64,000 nucleotides of DNA from Billgrantia montanilacus (GCF_003336675.1 NZ_QPII01000010.1:67307-131306), one strand, 5' to 3'; numbered from the stretch's first letter, positions 44,469 through 52,810 are shown. The notes: generated from the letters alone by a model not told the origin. Numbers and translations: made by a program.

Positions 44469-45359
44469 ATGTCAGACAAGACAACCATCGGTTTCATCGG
44501 CCTCGGCAAGATGGGCGCCGGTTTTACTGCACGCCTGCTCGACAGCGGCTATAGCGTCGTCGGTTACGATATCGATGACGCCTGCTGCCAGGCCGCCAAG
44601 GCAAGAGGGGTGGAAATCGCCGCATCGCCAGCCGAGGTCGCCGAACGTGCCGACATCATCCAGGTTTGCGTCATCTCAACTGCCGCGGTGGAAGCGGTCA
44701 TTCTCGGTGAGGGGGGCATCGTCGAGGTCAAGCAGGGCGATGGCAAGACCGTCGTCGACCACTCGACCACCGAGCTCGACACCACCAAGCGCCTGGCAGA
44801 GACCCTCGCCCAGCGCAATGGCATGCAGTTCGTCGATGCGCCGGTATCCGGCGGTCCCGGTGCCGCTGCCGAAGGGCGCCTGGCGATCATGGCTGGTGGC
44901 GAGCAGGCCGCCATCGATACCATCCAGCCCCTGATGGCGACCTTGGGGCAATTCACCCGCATGGGCGAGGTCGGCGCCGGCCAGGCCACCAAGCTGATCA
45001 ACCAGGCCTTGGTGCTATCCAATTACTGCGTGATCGCCGAAGCCTGCAACCTCGGCAATCGCTTCGGCATCGATGTGAGCAAGATTCCCGAGGCGCTCTC
45101 CTCCGGCTATGCCGGCAGCAACCTGCTCAATGACCTGCTGCCACGCATGGTAGAGGGCGATTTCGAGCCGCGGGGCTACGCCCGGCAGATTCTCAAGGAC
45201 CTGCACATGCTGCAGGATGCGGCCAACGGCCTGAATGTCGCCATGCCCATGGCGGGGACGGCCAATGCGCTCTACAGCCTATTGATCGCGCAGGGCAAGG
45301 GCGAGCTCGACGGTGCGGCAATCGTGTCGCTGCTGGAAGGAAGCAACCCGGAGCACTGA
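44469..45359 (+). CDS. Beta-hydroxyacid dehydrogenase (3-hydroxyisobutyrate/tartronate semialdehyde type)
   Basis: A 296-residue NAD(P)-dependent dehydrogenase starting at ATG 44469 after AAAGGAGG. TIGFIGLGKMGAGFTARLLD is the nucleotide fold, FVDAPVSGGPGAAAEGRLAI the substrate loop, and the catalytic lysine is in GAGQATKLINQALVLSNY. The family reduces or oxidises 3-hydroxyisobutyrate, tartronate semialdehyde and similar acids. It follows the TRAP genes by 83 bp and precedes the amidohydrolase gene by 3 bp, so it is an enzyme of the same catabolic route. Confidence 0.9.
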   Translation: MSDKTTIGFIGLGKMGAGFTARLLDSGYSVVGYDIDDACCQAAKARGVEIAASPAEVAERADIIQVCVISTAAVEAVILGEGGIVEVKQGDGKTVVDHSTTELDTTKRLAETLAQRNGMQFVDAPVSGGPGAAAEGRLAIMAGGEQAAIDTIQPLMATLGQFTRMGEVGAGQATKLINQALVLSNYCVIAEACNLGNRFGIDVSKIPEALSSGYAGSNLLNDLLPRMVEGDFEPRGYARQILKDLHMLQDAANGLNVAMPMAGTANALYSLLIAQGKGELDGAAIVSLLEGSNPEH

Positions 45360-45362
45360 TTC

Positions 45363-46274
45363 ATGAATGACATACCGCTCATCGATGCTCATCAGCACTT
45401 CTGGGACCTGGAGCGCAACTACCTGCCCTGGCTGTGTGACGAGCCCATGATTCCCTTTCGCTACGGCGATTACAGTGCGATCCGGCGCAACTACCTGCCC
45501 AAGGATTACCGCCGTGATACGGCAAATTTCCGGATCGCGGGTACGGTATATGTCGAGGCCGAATGGGATCCACGCACCCCGGTCGAAGAAACCCGCTGGG
45601 TACATGAGCTCGCCGACAGGGAAGGTTTACCGACAGTCATGGTGGCCCAGGCCCGGCTGAACCAGCCGGATGTCGGGGAGCTGCTGGCCGCGCACTGTGA
45701 CTTCCCGCGCGTGCGCGGCATCCGCCACAAGCCAACGGCGGCCCGTTCGGCCACCGAGGTGGTGCCGGGGGTACCGGGCTCCATGGGTGACCCGGCCTGG
45801 CGACGCGGATTCGCGCTGCTGGCCGAACACCGGCTCTCTTTCGACCTGCAGACCCCCTGGTGGCACTTCGACGAGGCCGCCGAACTCGCCGAGGCCTACC
45901 CGGAGACGCAGATCATCATCAATCATACGGGACTGCCGGCGGATCGCAGCGAAGAGGGATTGAGAAGGTGGCGGGATGCCATGGCCGCCGTGGCCAGGCA
46001 GCCCAATGTCGCCGTCAAGATCTCGGGAATCGGGGTGCCGGAAACCACCTGGACGGCCGAGGCCAACCGGCGCGTGGTACTGGAAACCATCGACTGCTTC
46101 GGCGTCGACCGATGCATGTTCGCCAGCAACTTCCCCGTCGATAGCCTGGTGGCATCCTTTGACACCCTCTTCGAGGGCTTCCAGGCCATCACGGGCACAT
46201 TCAGCGATAGCGAACGCCTCAAGCTGTTCCATGATAACGCCGTGAAACTCTATCGCATCGAGCGTCAACGGTAG
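45363..46274 (+). CDS. Amidohydrolase family 2 protein, L-fuconolactonase-like
   Basis: A 303-residue TIM-barrel hydrolase of COG3618. IPLIDAHQHFWDLERNYLPW gives the H-x-H near residue 10; VRGIRHKPT, IIINHTGLPADR and FASNFPVDSLV provide the other metal-site residues. Proteins of this group open sugar lactones such as L-fucono- or L-rhamnono-lactone in the cytoplasm. With a fuconate dehydratase in the same cluster, a lactonase role is the best reading: lactone to acid, then dehydration. The gene is the last of the TRAP operon. Confidence 0.85.
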   Translation: MNDIPLIDAHQHFWDLERNYLPWLCDEPMIPFRYGDYSAIRRNYLPKDYRRDTANFRIAGTVYVEAEWDPRTPVEETRWVHELADREGLPTVMVAQARLNQPDVGELLAAHCDFPRVRGIRHKPTAARSATEVVPGVPGSMGDPAWRRGFALLAEHRLSFDLQTPWWHFDEAAELAEAYPETQIIINHTGLPADRSEEGLRRWRDAMAAVARQPNVAVKISGIGVPETTWTAEANRRVVLETIDCFGVDRCMFASNFPVDSLVASFDTLFEGFQAITGTFSDSERLKLFHDNAVKLYRIERQR

Positions 46275-46286
46275 ACCTGGACTGCC

Positions 46287-46306
46287 TGCCGGCACGGAGG
46301 CCGGCA
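46287..46306. terminator. Hairpin between amidohydrolase and GntR genes
   Basis: TGCCGGC (46287-46293) and GCCGGCA (46300-46306) form a 7-bp GC-rich stem with a 6-nt loop, between two convergent stop codons. There is no long T-tract, so it is a moderate terminator candidate for both strands. Confidence 0.45.
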
Positions 46307-46310
46307 ACAC

Positions 46311-46964
46311 TCATTCGGCCATGTCGTCGAGTGCCGAGACCTCCATCTTGTTTCGCAGGTGACGCCGCAGGATCTCGCCCAGGGCGACACCGTCGCGTGC
46401 TCTCAACGCTTCGACCATGGCCTCGTGCTCGCCCACCGCCTTGGACCAATAGTCGCTGCTCAGCTCGGCGGTGAAGCGAACCCGCCGCACACGGTGGTTG
46501 AGGTTCTTGTAGACATCGATCAGCACGTCGTTCTGCGACGCCACCACGATGGCCTCGTGAATCTGCTGATTGACCAGCAGGTACTCCTTCATGTTGCCGC
46601 TCTTGTAGTACGACAGCATCTGATAGTGCAGCGCCTCGATATTGGCCAGCTCCGCCTCGGAGATCCGCTCTCCTGCCAACTCGCCGGCCAGGGCCTCGAG
46701 GTTCTGCATCACCTCGAAGGTATTCTTGAGCGTTGCCTTGGTCAGTTTGGCAACCCGCGCGCCACGGTTCGGCAGGAGTTCGACGACCCCTTCGAAGGCC
46801 AGCACCTTGAGCGCCTCCCGTAGCGGCGTCCGCGAAACACCGAACTGCTCGCAGAGCTGGAGCTCCGGAACCCGGCTTCCCGGCGTCAGCATTCCCTGGT
46901 CTATCATGTCCCGAATTCGATTCGCGACTTCCCCATGCAGCGTATTCTGCCTAATCTTTTCCAT
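46311..46964 (-). CDS. GntR-family (FadR/FCD type) transcriptional regulator
   Basis: About 217 residues from ATG 46964. The N-terminal winged helix is clear (GSRVPELQLCEQFGVSRTPL, REALKVLAFEGVVELLPNRG), followed by an all-helical FCD ligand domain (EALAGELAGERISEAELANI) that commonly binds metal and a small carboxylate. It is convergent with the TRAP-lactonase operon. Its product is the leading candidate to bind the two 22-bp operators in this region and to repress the operon until the acid appears. Confidence 0.9.
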   Translation of the reverse strand: MEKIRQNTLHGEVANRIRDMIDQGMLTPGSRVPELQLCEQFGVSRTPLREALKVLAFEGVVELLPNRGARVAKLTKATLKNTFEVMQNLEALAGELAGERISEAELANIEALHYQMLSYYKSGNMKEYLLVNQQIHEAIVVASQNDVLIDVYKNLNHRVRRVRFTAELSSDYWSKAVGEHEAMVEALRARDGVALGEILRRHLRNKMEVSALDDMAE

Positions 46965-46993
46965 AGAGCCTCGCGCAAGAGAAGAAGAGATGC

Positions 46994-47005
46994 ATATAAT
47001 TATAT
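46994..47005. promoter_or_regulatory. AT-rich palindrome before the gntR start
   Basis: ATATAATTATAT is a perfect 12-bp palindrome located 30 bp before the GntR gene start. It may be the promoter -10 area, an autoregulatory site, or both. It does not match the 22-bp operator found at the two other promoters. Confidence 0.4.
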
Positions 47006-47131
47006 ATTCTGTATTCAGAAGCAGCAAGGCGCTACCGCTTGGAAGGATCGGGGAACCTAGCGCACTTCGGGGAGTCCTTACTGCAGCCTGAGGTGGCCTA
47101 ACACAGCGGATAATGACGAAGGGAGAGCGGG

Positions 47132-48274
47132 ATGGACAAGCCCTGCAAGGCACTACCGACAACCCTCTTGACACTCGGCATGCTGATCACACCCCACATC
47201 AATGCCGAGATCATCGACGATCGCATCGGCACCGAACATCTTGACCTGCGCCTGGAGCGGCTCGCCTCCGGCCTGGAAAGCCCATGGGCCCTGGCCAGGC
47301 TGCCCGATGGCCGCTTTCTGGTCAGCGAACGGCCCGGGTACCTGACCCTGGTCGATGAAGACGGAACCACCACCCGCCTGGAAGGCGTGCCAGAGGTCCA
47401 TTCCCGTGGCCAGGGCGGCCTGCTGGACCTTGCCCTGCATCCTTCCTGGGGGGACGGCGAGCACGACTGGGTCTATTTCACCTGGAGCAAGCCGGACAAC
47501 GGCAACACCGCCACGGCGCTGAGCCGTGCCAGGCTTGAAGGCGAAAGCCTGGCCGAGGTCGAGGAACTGTTCGTGCAAGACCGTTACTCCGACCCGGGGC
47601 GCCACTACGGTTCGCGTCTCGCCTGGCTGCCCGACGGTACCCTGTTGATGAGTATCGGCGATCGCGGCTCCAACCCGGAACGAGCCCAGGACAAGGGCGA
47701 CCACGCCGGCAGCGTGCTGCGCCTTACCGACACCGGAGGGGTGCCCGATGATAATCCCTTCGTCGATGACGACGAGGTACTCGACGAGCTCTACACTGCA
47801 GGCAATCGCAATATCCAGGGCATGGTCGTGACCGCCGACGGTGAGATCTGGGCCAGCGAACATGGGCCACTGGGCGGCGACGAAGTCAACTTCATCGAGG
47901 CCGGTGAGAACTACGGCTGGCCGGAAGTGACCCTGGGGCGGGATTATGGCACCGGCCAGCCCATCGGCGAGGATTCCCTGCCCGGCATGCGCGACCCGGC
48001 CCATGTCTTCGAGGGCCGCCAGGCGCCGTCCGGCCTGGCCCAGGTCACCGCCGACGCCTTCCCCGACTGGCAGGGCGACCTGCTCGCCGGTGGCCTGCGC
48101 AGCGAACGGCTCGTACGCCTGACCCCGGATGGGAGCGATATCGTTGCCGGCGAGACCATACTCGACGGCCATATCGGACGTATCCGCGATATCCGCCAGG
48201 GTGATGACGGCAGCCTCTACCTACTCAACGACGATCCGCAGGGCAGCCTCTACCGGCTGGTTCCAGCCGATTGA
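47132..48274 (+). CDS. PQQ-dependent soluble sugar dehydrogenase (Asd/GDH family)
   Basis: A 380-residue six-bladed beta-propeller protein with an N-terminal hydrophobic signal region. Motifs of the glucose/sorbosone dehydrogenase family are clear: GLESPWALARLPDGRFLVSE, GGLLDLALHPSW, YGSRLAWLPDGTLLMSIGDR, TAGNRNIQGMV and ASEHGPLGGDEVNFIEAGEN YGWP-type ending (blades 4-5). It oxidises aldose sugars in the periplasm using PQQ and calcium. A GGGAGAGCGGG site precedes the ATG. It may be unrelated in function to the kinase genes that follow 72 bp later. Confidence 0.88.
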   Translation: MDKPCKALPTTLLTLGMLITPHINAEIIDDRIGTEHLDLRLERLASGLESPWALARLPDGRFLVSERPGYLTLVDEDGTTTRLEGVPEVHSRGQGGLLDLALHPSWGDGEHDWVYFTWSKPDNGNTATALSRARLEGESLAEVEELFVQDRYSDPGRHYGSRLAWLPDGTLLMSIGDRGSNPERAQDKGDHAGSVLRLTDTGGVPDDNPFVDDDEVLDELYTAGNRNIQGMVVTADGEIWASEHGPLGGDEVNFIEAGENYGWPEVTLGRDYGTGQPIGEDSLPGMRDPAHVFEGRQAPSGLAQVTADAFPDWQGDLLAGGLRSERLVRLTPDGSDIVAGETILDGHIGRIRDIRQGDDGSLYLLNDDPQGSLYRLVPAD

Positions 48275-48346
48275 ATCTCGCGGCAGGCGTCAGGTGAACG
48301 TGATCCGCCAGCGCCTGCCCTTTCCGATTGCTGCTCGTGAGTCCCC

Positions 48347-49810
48347 ATGCGCCTTCGCAACCTGATCATCCTGACGGTCATCGCCCCCCTCTTCCTGGTA
48401 CTGCTCATCTTCAGCCTGGTGGCGATCAAGTCGCTGGAAGACAACGTTCGCTCCCGTCTGGAACGGGAAGTCCAGGTCATTACCCATGTCATCGGCACCA
48501 CCCTCAGCCAGGCCCTCAGTCGGGATGCCACGGAGCCACTGGAGGAATCGCTCTATTCGGCGTTCTCCTTCCACCGTATCTATGGCGCCTATGTCTTCGA
48601 TACCAACGGTCAGGAGATCTATGGCCTGGGGCTGGGCCAGGCCCTGTTCAGTGCCGACGCCATTCGCGACGTGGCGGAGCACGGCGAGATGCGCGCGGCC
48701 TATCGGGAACATGACGGTTGGCACTACTACTCGGCACTCAAGCCGCTCACGTCGGCCACCGGCGAGATACGCGGCGTATTGCAGGTCAACCGCCTCAATA
48801 CCGGCATCGAGAACTACACCGGCTTCCTCAGCCAGTTGGCCCTGATCGCCTTCGTGATCGGCGCCGGAGGCATCGTGCTGGGTATCTGGTGGGGATTTCG
48901 CCGGCATATCGAACGCCCCCTTGAGCGCCTGCTGGCAGTCATGCAGCGCGTCGAGGAGGGAGATCGCACCCAGCGTGCCGAGGCTAACGGCCCCCAGGAA
49001 TACGCCCGCCTGGCCGTCGGGCTGAACGGGATGCTGGACGCCATGGCCGAGAAGGACACCGACATCGAGGCCCGCAGGCGAAAGGAGATCGAGCTGGAAA
49101 AGCGCCTGCGCAAGTCAAAGAAACTGGCGGAGCTCGGCGTGCTGGCCGCGGGGGTCGCCCACGAAATCGGTGCACCGCTCACGGTGATCAACGGCCAGGC
49201 CCAGCGCCTGGCCCGCCGGGACCGGATCGGCGATGACGAGCGGGCCAAGCTGGGTCGTATCCGCAGTGAGGTGGAGCGCATCGTCGAGATCGTTCGGCAG
49301 CTGATGGAGCTCGGCCGACGGCACAATGTCGAGAAGGAGCCGCTCGACCTCGACAGCTTGATAAGCGCCGCCCGGGAGTTGGTGGAAGATGACCTCGAGC
49401 GAAACGCCATCCGACTCGAAATGGACCTGCCGGATCCGTCGCCTCAGTTTCTGGCCAACGGCCAGCAGCTGATCCAGGTACTCACGAACCTGTTGCGCAA
49501 CGCCTCCCAGGCCGAAGGCGTCAAGCGGATTCGCCTCAGTGCCCGGCAGGATGAGGACTGGCTTACCCTGTGGGTAGAAGATGATGGAGCCGGGATCGCC
49601 CGGGCCAACCAGTCGAAGGTATTCGATCCCTTCTTTACCACCAAGCCCGTGGGACAGGGTAGCGGTCTGGGGCTGTCCATGGTGCATCGCATTATCAATG
49701 ACCACGGCGGTACTGTCGGCGTCTTCGACAGTGCAATGGGAGGCGCCGGCTTCGAGGTCGGCCTGCCCCTGAGCCAGACGGATTCCATCGAAGGAGGAAC
49801 TACCACGTGA
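48347..49810 (+). CDS. Membrane sensor histidine kinase
   Basis: A 487-residue kinase. Two membrane helices (residues 6-26 and about 163-185) bracket a periplasmic sensing domain of about 135 residues; then comes a HAMP segment (RRHIERPLERLLAVMQRVEE). The phosphorylated histidine is H272 in GVAHEIGAPLTVINGQ. N, G1 and G2 boxes of the ATPase are present (LTNLLRNASQA, VEDDGAGIA, GQGSGLGLSMVHRI). It overlaps the response regulator gene by 4 nt (GTGA). The pairing resembles ZraS/ZraR and HydH/HydG types. The signal is unknown. Confidence 0.92.
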   Translation: MRLRNLIILTVIAPLFLVLLIFSLVAIKSLEDNVRSRLEREVQVITHVIGTTLSQALSRDATEPLEESLYSAFSFHRIYGAYVFDTNGQEIYGLGLGQALFSADAIRDVAEHGEMRAAYREHDGWHYYSALKPLTSATGEIRGVLQVNRLNTGIENYTGFLSQLALIAFVIGAGGIVLGIWWGFRRHIERPLERLLAVMQRVEEGDRTQRAEANGPQEYARLAVGLNGMLDAMAEKDTDIEARRRKEIELEKRLRKSKKLAELGVLAAGVAHEIGAPLTVINGQAQRLARRDRIGDDERAKLGRIRSEVERIVEIVRQLMELGRRHNVEKEPLDLDSLISAARELVEDDLERNAIRLEMDLPDPSPQFLANGQQLIQVLTNLLRNASQAEGVKRIRLSARQDEDWLTLWVEDDGAGIARANQSKVFDPFFTTKPVGQGSGLGLSMVHRIINDHGGTVGVFDSAMGGAGFEVGLPLSQTDSIEGGTTT

Positions 49811-51198
49811 CAGGGAACACCACACCCAGCGGCCTGCCGATCCTGATCGTCGAGGACGATGCGGCCATTCTGGAACTGTTGGAAGAGGAGCTGCAGGAAG
49901 CCGGATATCAAACGCTCGGCGTATGCAGTGCCGAAGAGGCACTGGCGACAATGAGCCACAGCGACGTGGCACTGATCATTAGCGATGTCCGCCTTCCGGG
50001 CAGCAGCGGCATGCAACTGCTCGAGCAGCTACGCAGCGAAGGCAATCCATTGGGCTTCATCGTGATCACCGCCTTCGGCACCATCGACCAGGCAGTAGAA
50101 GCCTTGAAAATCGGAGCTGATGACTTCCTCACCAAACCCCTGGACCTTGAAGGAGTTCGCGAGGCGGTCTATCGCGTGCTGGAGAGCCGCCGCCTCGCGG
50201 AGCGCTTTCACCAGAACCATCCACCCAGCCACTTTCATGGCATCGTCGGCGAAAGCGAAACGATGCAGGCGCTCTTCCATGATGCCGCCCGGCTCGCCAA
50301 GAGCGACGCACCGATCCTGGTGCAGGGAGAAAGCGGTACCGGCAAGGAGCTGCTTGCCCGTGCCATCCATGCCGAAAGCCCTCGCAACGAAGAGCCCTTC
50401 ATCGCCATCAACTGCGCCAGCATTCCTTCCGAACTGATGGAGAGCGAGTTTTTCGGCCATGTAAAGGGTGCCTTTACCGGCGCCAGCGATTCCCGCCAAG
50501 GCCTGTTCCAGGCTGCCAACGGCGGCAGCCTCTTTCTCGACGAGATCGGGGAGATGTCCATCGGCCTCCAGGCCAAGCTGCTCCGTGCCCTGCAGGAGAA
50601 GACGGTCAAGGCCGTGGGGGCCGAGAAGGAGGAGTCGGTCGATGTCCGCATCATCGCCGCCACCCACCGCGAACTGGAGCAGGAGATCGAGAGCGGCAAT
50701 TTTCGCAGCGACCTCTTCTATCGCCTGGAGACGTTCTCGTTGCGCATCCCTCCCCTGCGGGAGCGAAACGGTGACATCGAACGATTGATCTCGGCCCTGA
50801 TCGAGAAACACGCCACTGCCCAGGGCAAGCAGATCGAAAGCGTCGAGCCTTCGGCCCTGCAAGCGCTACTCGAGTACTCATACCCGGGCAATGTGCGTGA
50901 GCTGGAAAACGCCGTCATGCGAGCCGTGACGCTCGCCGAAGGCGGCCTGCTCAGCCATGCCGACTTGCCGGAGCGTATTCGTCAGCATGGCCTGGAACAA
51001 CGCAGCAACGCGCGTTATCTCGAGGCAGGTAACGCCGTGGTGGCGGCCGAGAAGCAGCAAAACTGGCCCAGCCTGGAAGAGGTGGAGAAGCGCTATATAC
51101 AGAAGGTGCTCGAAGCGACCGGGGGCAACAAGCGCCGTACCGCCGATATCCTGGGGATCGCCAGGCGCACGCTCTATCGCCGACTCGACGACGAATAA
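49807..51198 (+). CDS. NtrC-family sigma-54-dependent response regulator
   Basis: A 463-residue activator, starting with GTG behind AAGGAGGAA. The receiver domain has phosphoacceptor D60 (IISDVRLPG). The AAA+ domain has Walker A GESGTGKELLARAIH, the sigma-54 contact loop GAFTGA near residue 221, Walker B GGSLFLDEIGEM and the arginine finger region. The Fis-type helix-turn-helix is at the end (GGNKRRTADILGIARRTLYR). All parts needed for sigma-54 activation are intact. Two genes just downstream on the opposite strand have -24/-12 promoters and are plausible targets. Confidence 0.94.
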   Translation: MTGNTTPSGLPILIVEDDAAILELLEEELQEAGYQTLGVCSAEEALATMSHSDVALIISDVRLPGSSGMQLLEQLRSEGNPLGFIVITAFGTIDQAVEALKIGADDFLTKPLDLEGVREAVYRVLESRRLAERFHQNHPPSHFHGIVGESETMQALFHDAARLAKSDAPILVQGESGTGKELLARAIHAESPRNEEPFIAINCASIPSELMESEFFGHVKGAFTGASDSRQGLFQAANGGSLFLDEIGEMSIGLQAKLLRALQEKTVKAVGAEKEESVDVRIIAATHRELEQEIESGNFRSDLFYRLETFSLRIPPLRERNGDIERLISALIEKHATAQGKQIESVEPSALQALLEYSYPGNVRELENAVMRAVTLAEGGLLSHADLPERIRQHGLEQRSNARYLEAGNAVVAAEKQQNWPSLEEVEKRYIQKVLEATGGNKRRTADILGIARRTLYRRLDDE

Positions 51199-51256
51199 TC
51201 TTCCGGACCCCCGGACCGGAGCGATGACAACCGGAACTTCATAAACAGAGCAACCA

Positions 51257-51298
51257 CAAACGGAACATTGAAAACGGAACATTGAAAACGGAACAACG
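51257..51298. repeat. Three tandem 14-bp repeats
   Basis: Three head-to-tail copies of AAAACGGAACATTG (51257-51270, 51271-51284, 51285-51298); the first differs at one position and the third at two. They lie 59 bp after the stop of the sigma-54 activator. They are in phase with 14 bp rather than a helical repeat. No coding or RNA structure explains them. Confidence 0.7.
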
Positions 51299-51314
51299 AT
51301 AAAGAAGGGGCCAC

Positions 51315-51342
51315 AAAAAAAGCCCCCTGGGAGGTTGGGGGC
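51315..51342 (-). terminator. Rho-independent terminator for the acidic repeat protein gene
   Basis: On the minus strand GCCCCC (51342-51337), a 9-nt loop, GGGGGC (51327-51322) and then seven T (51321-51315) form a textbook terminator. It is about 160 bp after the stop of the gene at 51505. On the plus strand no T-tract follows the stem. Confidence 0.7.
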
Positions 51343-51456
51343 AAAATACGCCATGCAATCCGACTGACGGTGCAAAGGGGGGGGGTGGCAGGCCGTCAGT
51401 GGATGCTGCCGCTTGCAAGAGAATCTTCAGGTCTTCCTGTGTTCGCCATCCTTGGC

Positions 51457-51483
51457 TGGCTCCGGTGCTTGGCACCGGAGCCA
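51457..51483. terminator. 12-bp perfect hairpin after the acidic repeat protein gene
   Basis: TGGCTCCGGTGC (51457-51468) and its exact complement (51472-51483) leave a 3-nt loop, 22 bp after the stop codon of the minus-strand gene. No T-tract follows, so it may protect the 3' end of the message more than terminate it. Confidence 0.5.
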
Positions 51484-51504
51484 TGAGGCAAGACTACCTA
51501 ACCG

Positions 51505-52050
51505 TTAATAGTCGTCTTGTTCCCACTCGTCCTGCTCGGCATCGCTGCCCGGTACGGGTTCGGCGCCTTCACCAAAACCCGCCTCACCTTCGGCTCCTGC
51601 AGGATGGTCGTCAGGCATTGCAGCCCCTGGGGCAGCCTCGGTTTGCGGAGAAGTCTGGGTTTCATTGCCCGGAGACGTCTCTACACCCGGCGAGGCAGGA
51701 TCGATGCCTGGCGCGGCGGGATCGCCTGGATCAACGCCAGGTGCTGCTTCCCTTGCCGGAGACTCATCCGTCCACGGACCATCGCTGTCGGCTTCCGTAC
51801 CCTGCATTCCAGGATCTTCCGGTGAGGCCGGATCAATACCGGGAGCCGCTGGGTCGCCTGGATCCACGCCCGGTGCAGCCTCTCTAGCCGGTGCGGCTTC
51901 GGTGCCCTGCTCACTGTCGAATGCTTGGCCTGACTCCTGTTGTCCTGCAGGGTCTTGCTGGGTCTGTTGGGCCATGACCAACGGGCTTGCCGTAAGGCCA
52001 ACGGTAATCCCCAGAATACCAAGATGCTTCAAAAATTCCTTGGACATCAT
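51505..52050 (-). CDS. Exported acidic low-complexity repeat protein
   Basis: A 181-residue precursor with signal peptide (LKHLGILGITVGLTASPLVM, cut after MAQ). The rest is disordered in appearance, rich in D, E, P, G and A. A 24-residue unit with core APGVDPGDPAAPGIDPASP occurs twice (about residues 57-80 and 98-121), separated by a unique acidic stretch; the C-terminus is DEWEQDDY. I do not recognise the family. AGGAGGT precedes the ATG and a sigma-54-type promoter lies about 60 bp upstream. A cation-binding or surface hydration role is only a guess. Confidence 0.8.
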   Translation of the reverse strand: MMSKEFLKHLGILGITVGLTASPLVMAQQTQQDPAGQQESGQAFDSEQGTEAAPAREAAPGVDPGDPAAPGIDPASPEDPGMQGTEADSDGPWTDESPAREAAPGVDPGDPAAPGIDPASPGVETSPGNETQTSPQTEAAPGAAMPDDHPAGAEGEAGFGEGAEPVPGSDAEQDEWEQDDY

Positions 52051-52111
52051 GTTACACCTCCTGATTGTCGTCTTTCGACGAAGTGTCGAGGGACTCTCAC
52101 CCTCTGCGCTT

Positions 52112-52126
52112 GCATGAGTGTTACCA
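52112..52126 (-). promoter_or_regulatory. Candidate sigma-54 promoter for the acidic repeat protein gene
   Basis: Minus strand reads TGGTAACACTCATGC: the invariant GG (-24) and GC (-12) are exactly 10 nt apart, as sigma-54 requires, although the flanking bases match the consensus TGGCAC-N5-TTGC only partly. The start site would be near 52100, giving a leader of about 50 nt that includes the AGGAGGT site. Confidence 0.55.
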
Positions 52127-52162
52127 GCTCATCACCACAAGCGCTTGAAATCGTCATCACTC

Positions 52163-52191
52163 GCTCAATTGAATTAACGTGCTCAATTGAA
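52163..52191. promoter_or_regulatory. Two 11-bp direct repeats, candidate enhancer
   Basis: GCTCAATTGAA occurs at 52163-52173 and 52181-52191, 18 bp apart. Each contains the palindrome TCAATTGA. They lie 40-65 bp upstream of the -24 element, in the usual place for binding of an NtrC-family activator. Confidence 0.5.
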
Positions 52192-52198
52192 CCGGCTA

Positions 52199-52594
52199 TT
52201 AACGTTCGATTTCATCGTCCGTGTCGTCATCCGTGAACGACGCTTCCTCATCATCGGGCGCCATCGTGTCCTGCGCCCCATCCGGTACGGGCTCCTGCTC
52301 GGCTTCGGGAAACGCATCCTCATCTTCTTCCGGCATCTGCTCCATGGAACCCGCCGGGTCTTCCGCACCATCGCCAGCCGCAGTACCAGTCTGGTCGATG
52401 CCTGGATCAGCAGTGGTATCCTGCATGGGAGAACCTTGTTGCTCAGTAGCAGGCGGCTCTTGCTCTACCGGAGGCAAGTCATCATCGTTGCCGCAACCCG
52501 CCAGGCTCAACGTACCCAGCGACAGCGCCATGGCCGAAGCTAAAGCCGTCAAACGTCCGGCAGAGGCCCAGCGAACATGCTTTTCATGGCTCAT
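52199..52594 (-). CDS. Acidic low-complexity lipoprotein
   Basis: A 131-residue precursor starting at ATG 52594 (MSHEKHVRWASAGRLTALAS). The lipobox is LAGC, in GTLSLAGCGNDDDLPP, so the protein should be lipid-anchored. The mature part is almost wholly acidic and disordered (DGAQDTMAPDDEEASFTDDD, ending TDDEIER). An upstream in-frame ATG at 52666 is ruled out because it would precede the start site set by the sigma-54 promoter at 52635. It resembles the neighbouring acidic protein in composition, not in sequence. Confidence 0.8.
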   Translation of the reverse strand: MSHEKHVRWASAGRLTALASAMALSLGTLSLAGCGNDDDLPPVEQEPPATEQQGSPMQDTTADPGIDQTGTAAGDGAEDPAGSMEQMPEEDEDAFPEAEQEPVPDGAQDTMAPDDEEASFTDDDTDDEIER

Positions 52595-52634
52595 ATGACA
52601 CACTCCCTGTTGATCCGTAATCACCCTGATCGCA

Positions 52635-52649
52635 GCACAGAGCATGCCA
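52635..52649 (-). promoter_or_regulatory. Strong candidate sigma-54 promoter for the acidic lipoprotein gene
   Basis: Minus strand reads TGGCATGCTCTGTGC, matching TGGCACG-N4-TTGC at all but two positions with the exact GG-to-GC spacing of 10 nt. Transcription would begin near 52623, about 29 nt before the ATG, leaving room for the GGGAG ribosome site. Confidence 0.75.
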
Positions 52650-52810
52650 CACAGGGGTTTTTTCATAAAAATCCTTTAATATCAAATCGTTGAATGCCTC
52701 AAGCCTTAGGAAAGCCCAGACAGTAACGCCCGCTAAGTCTGGTTAAATATGACACATGGGCCAGAACTCCACGCCACCGATACGCCTTCAGGGCGCGAAT
52801 CCGAAATGAA

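Noticed and set aside
51257..51298. Short tandem repeats considered as a CRISPR array
   Set aside because: The 14-bp units are directly adjacent without spacers, and no cas genes are present.
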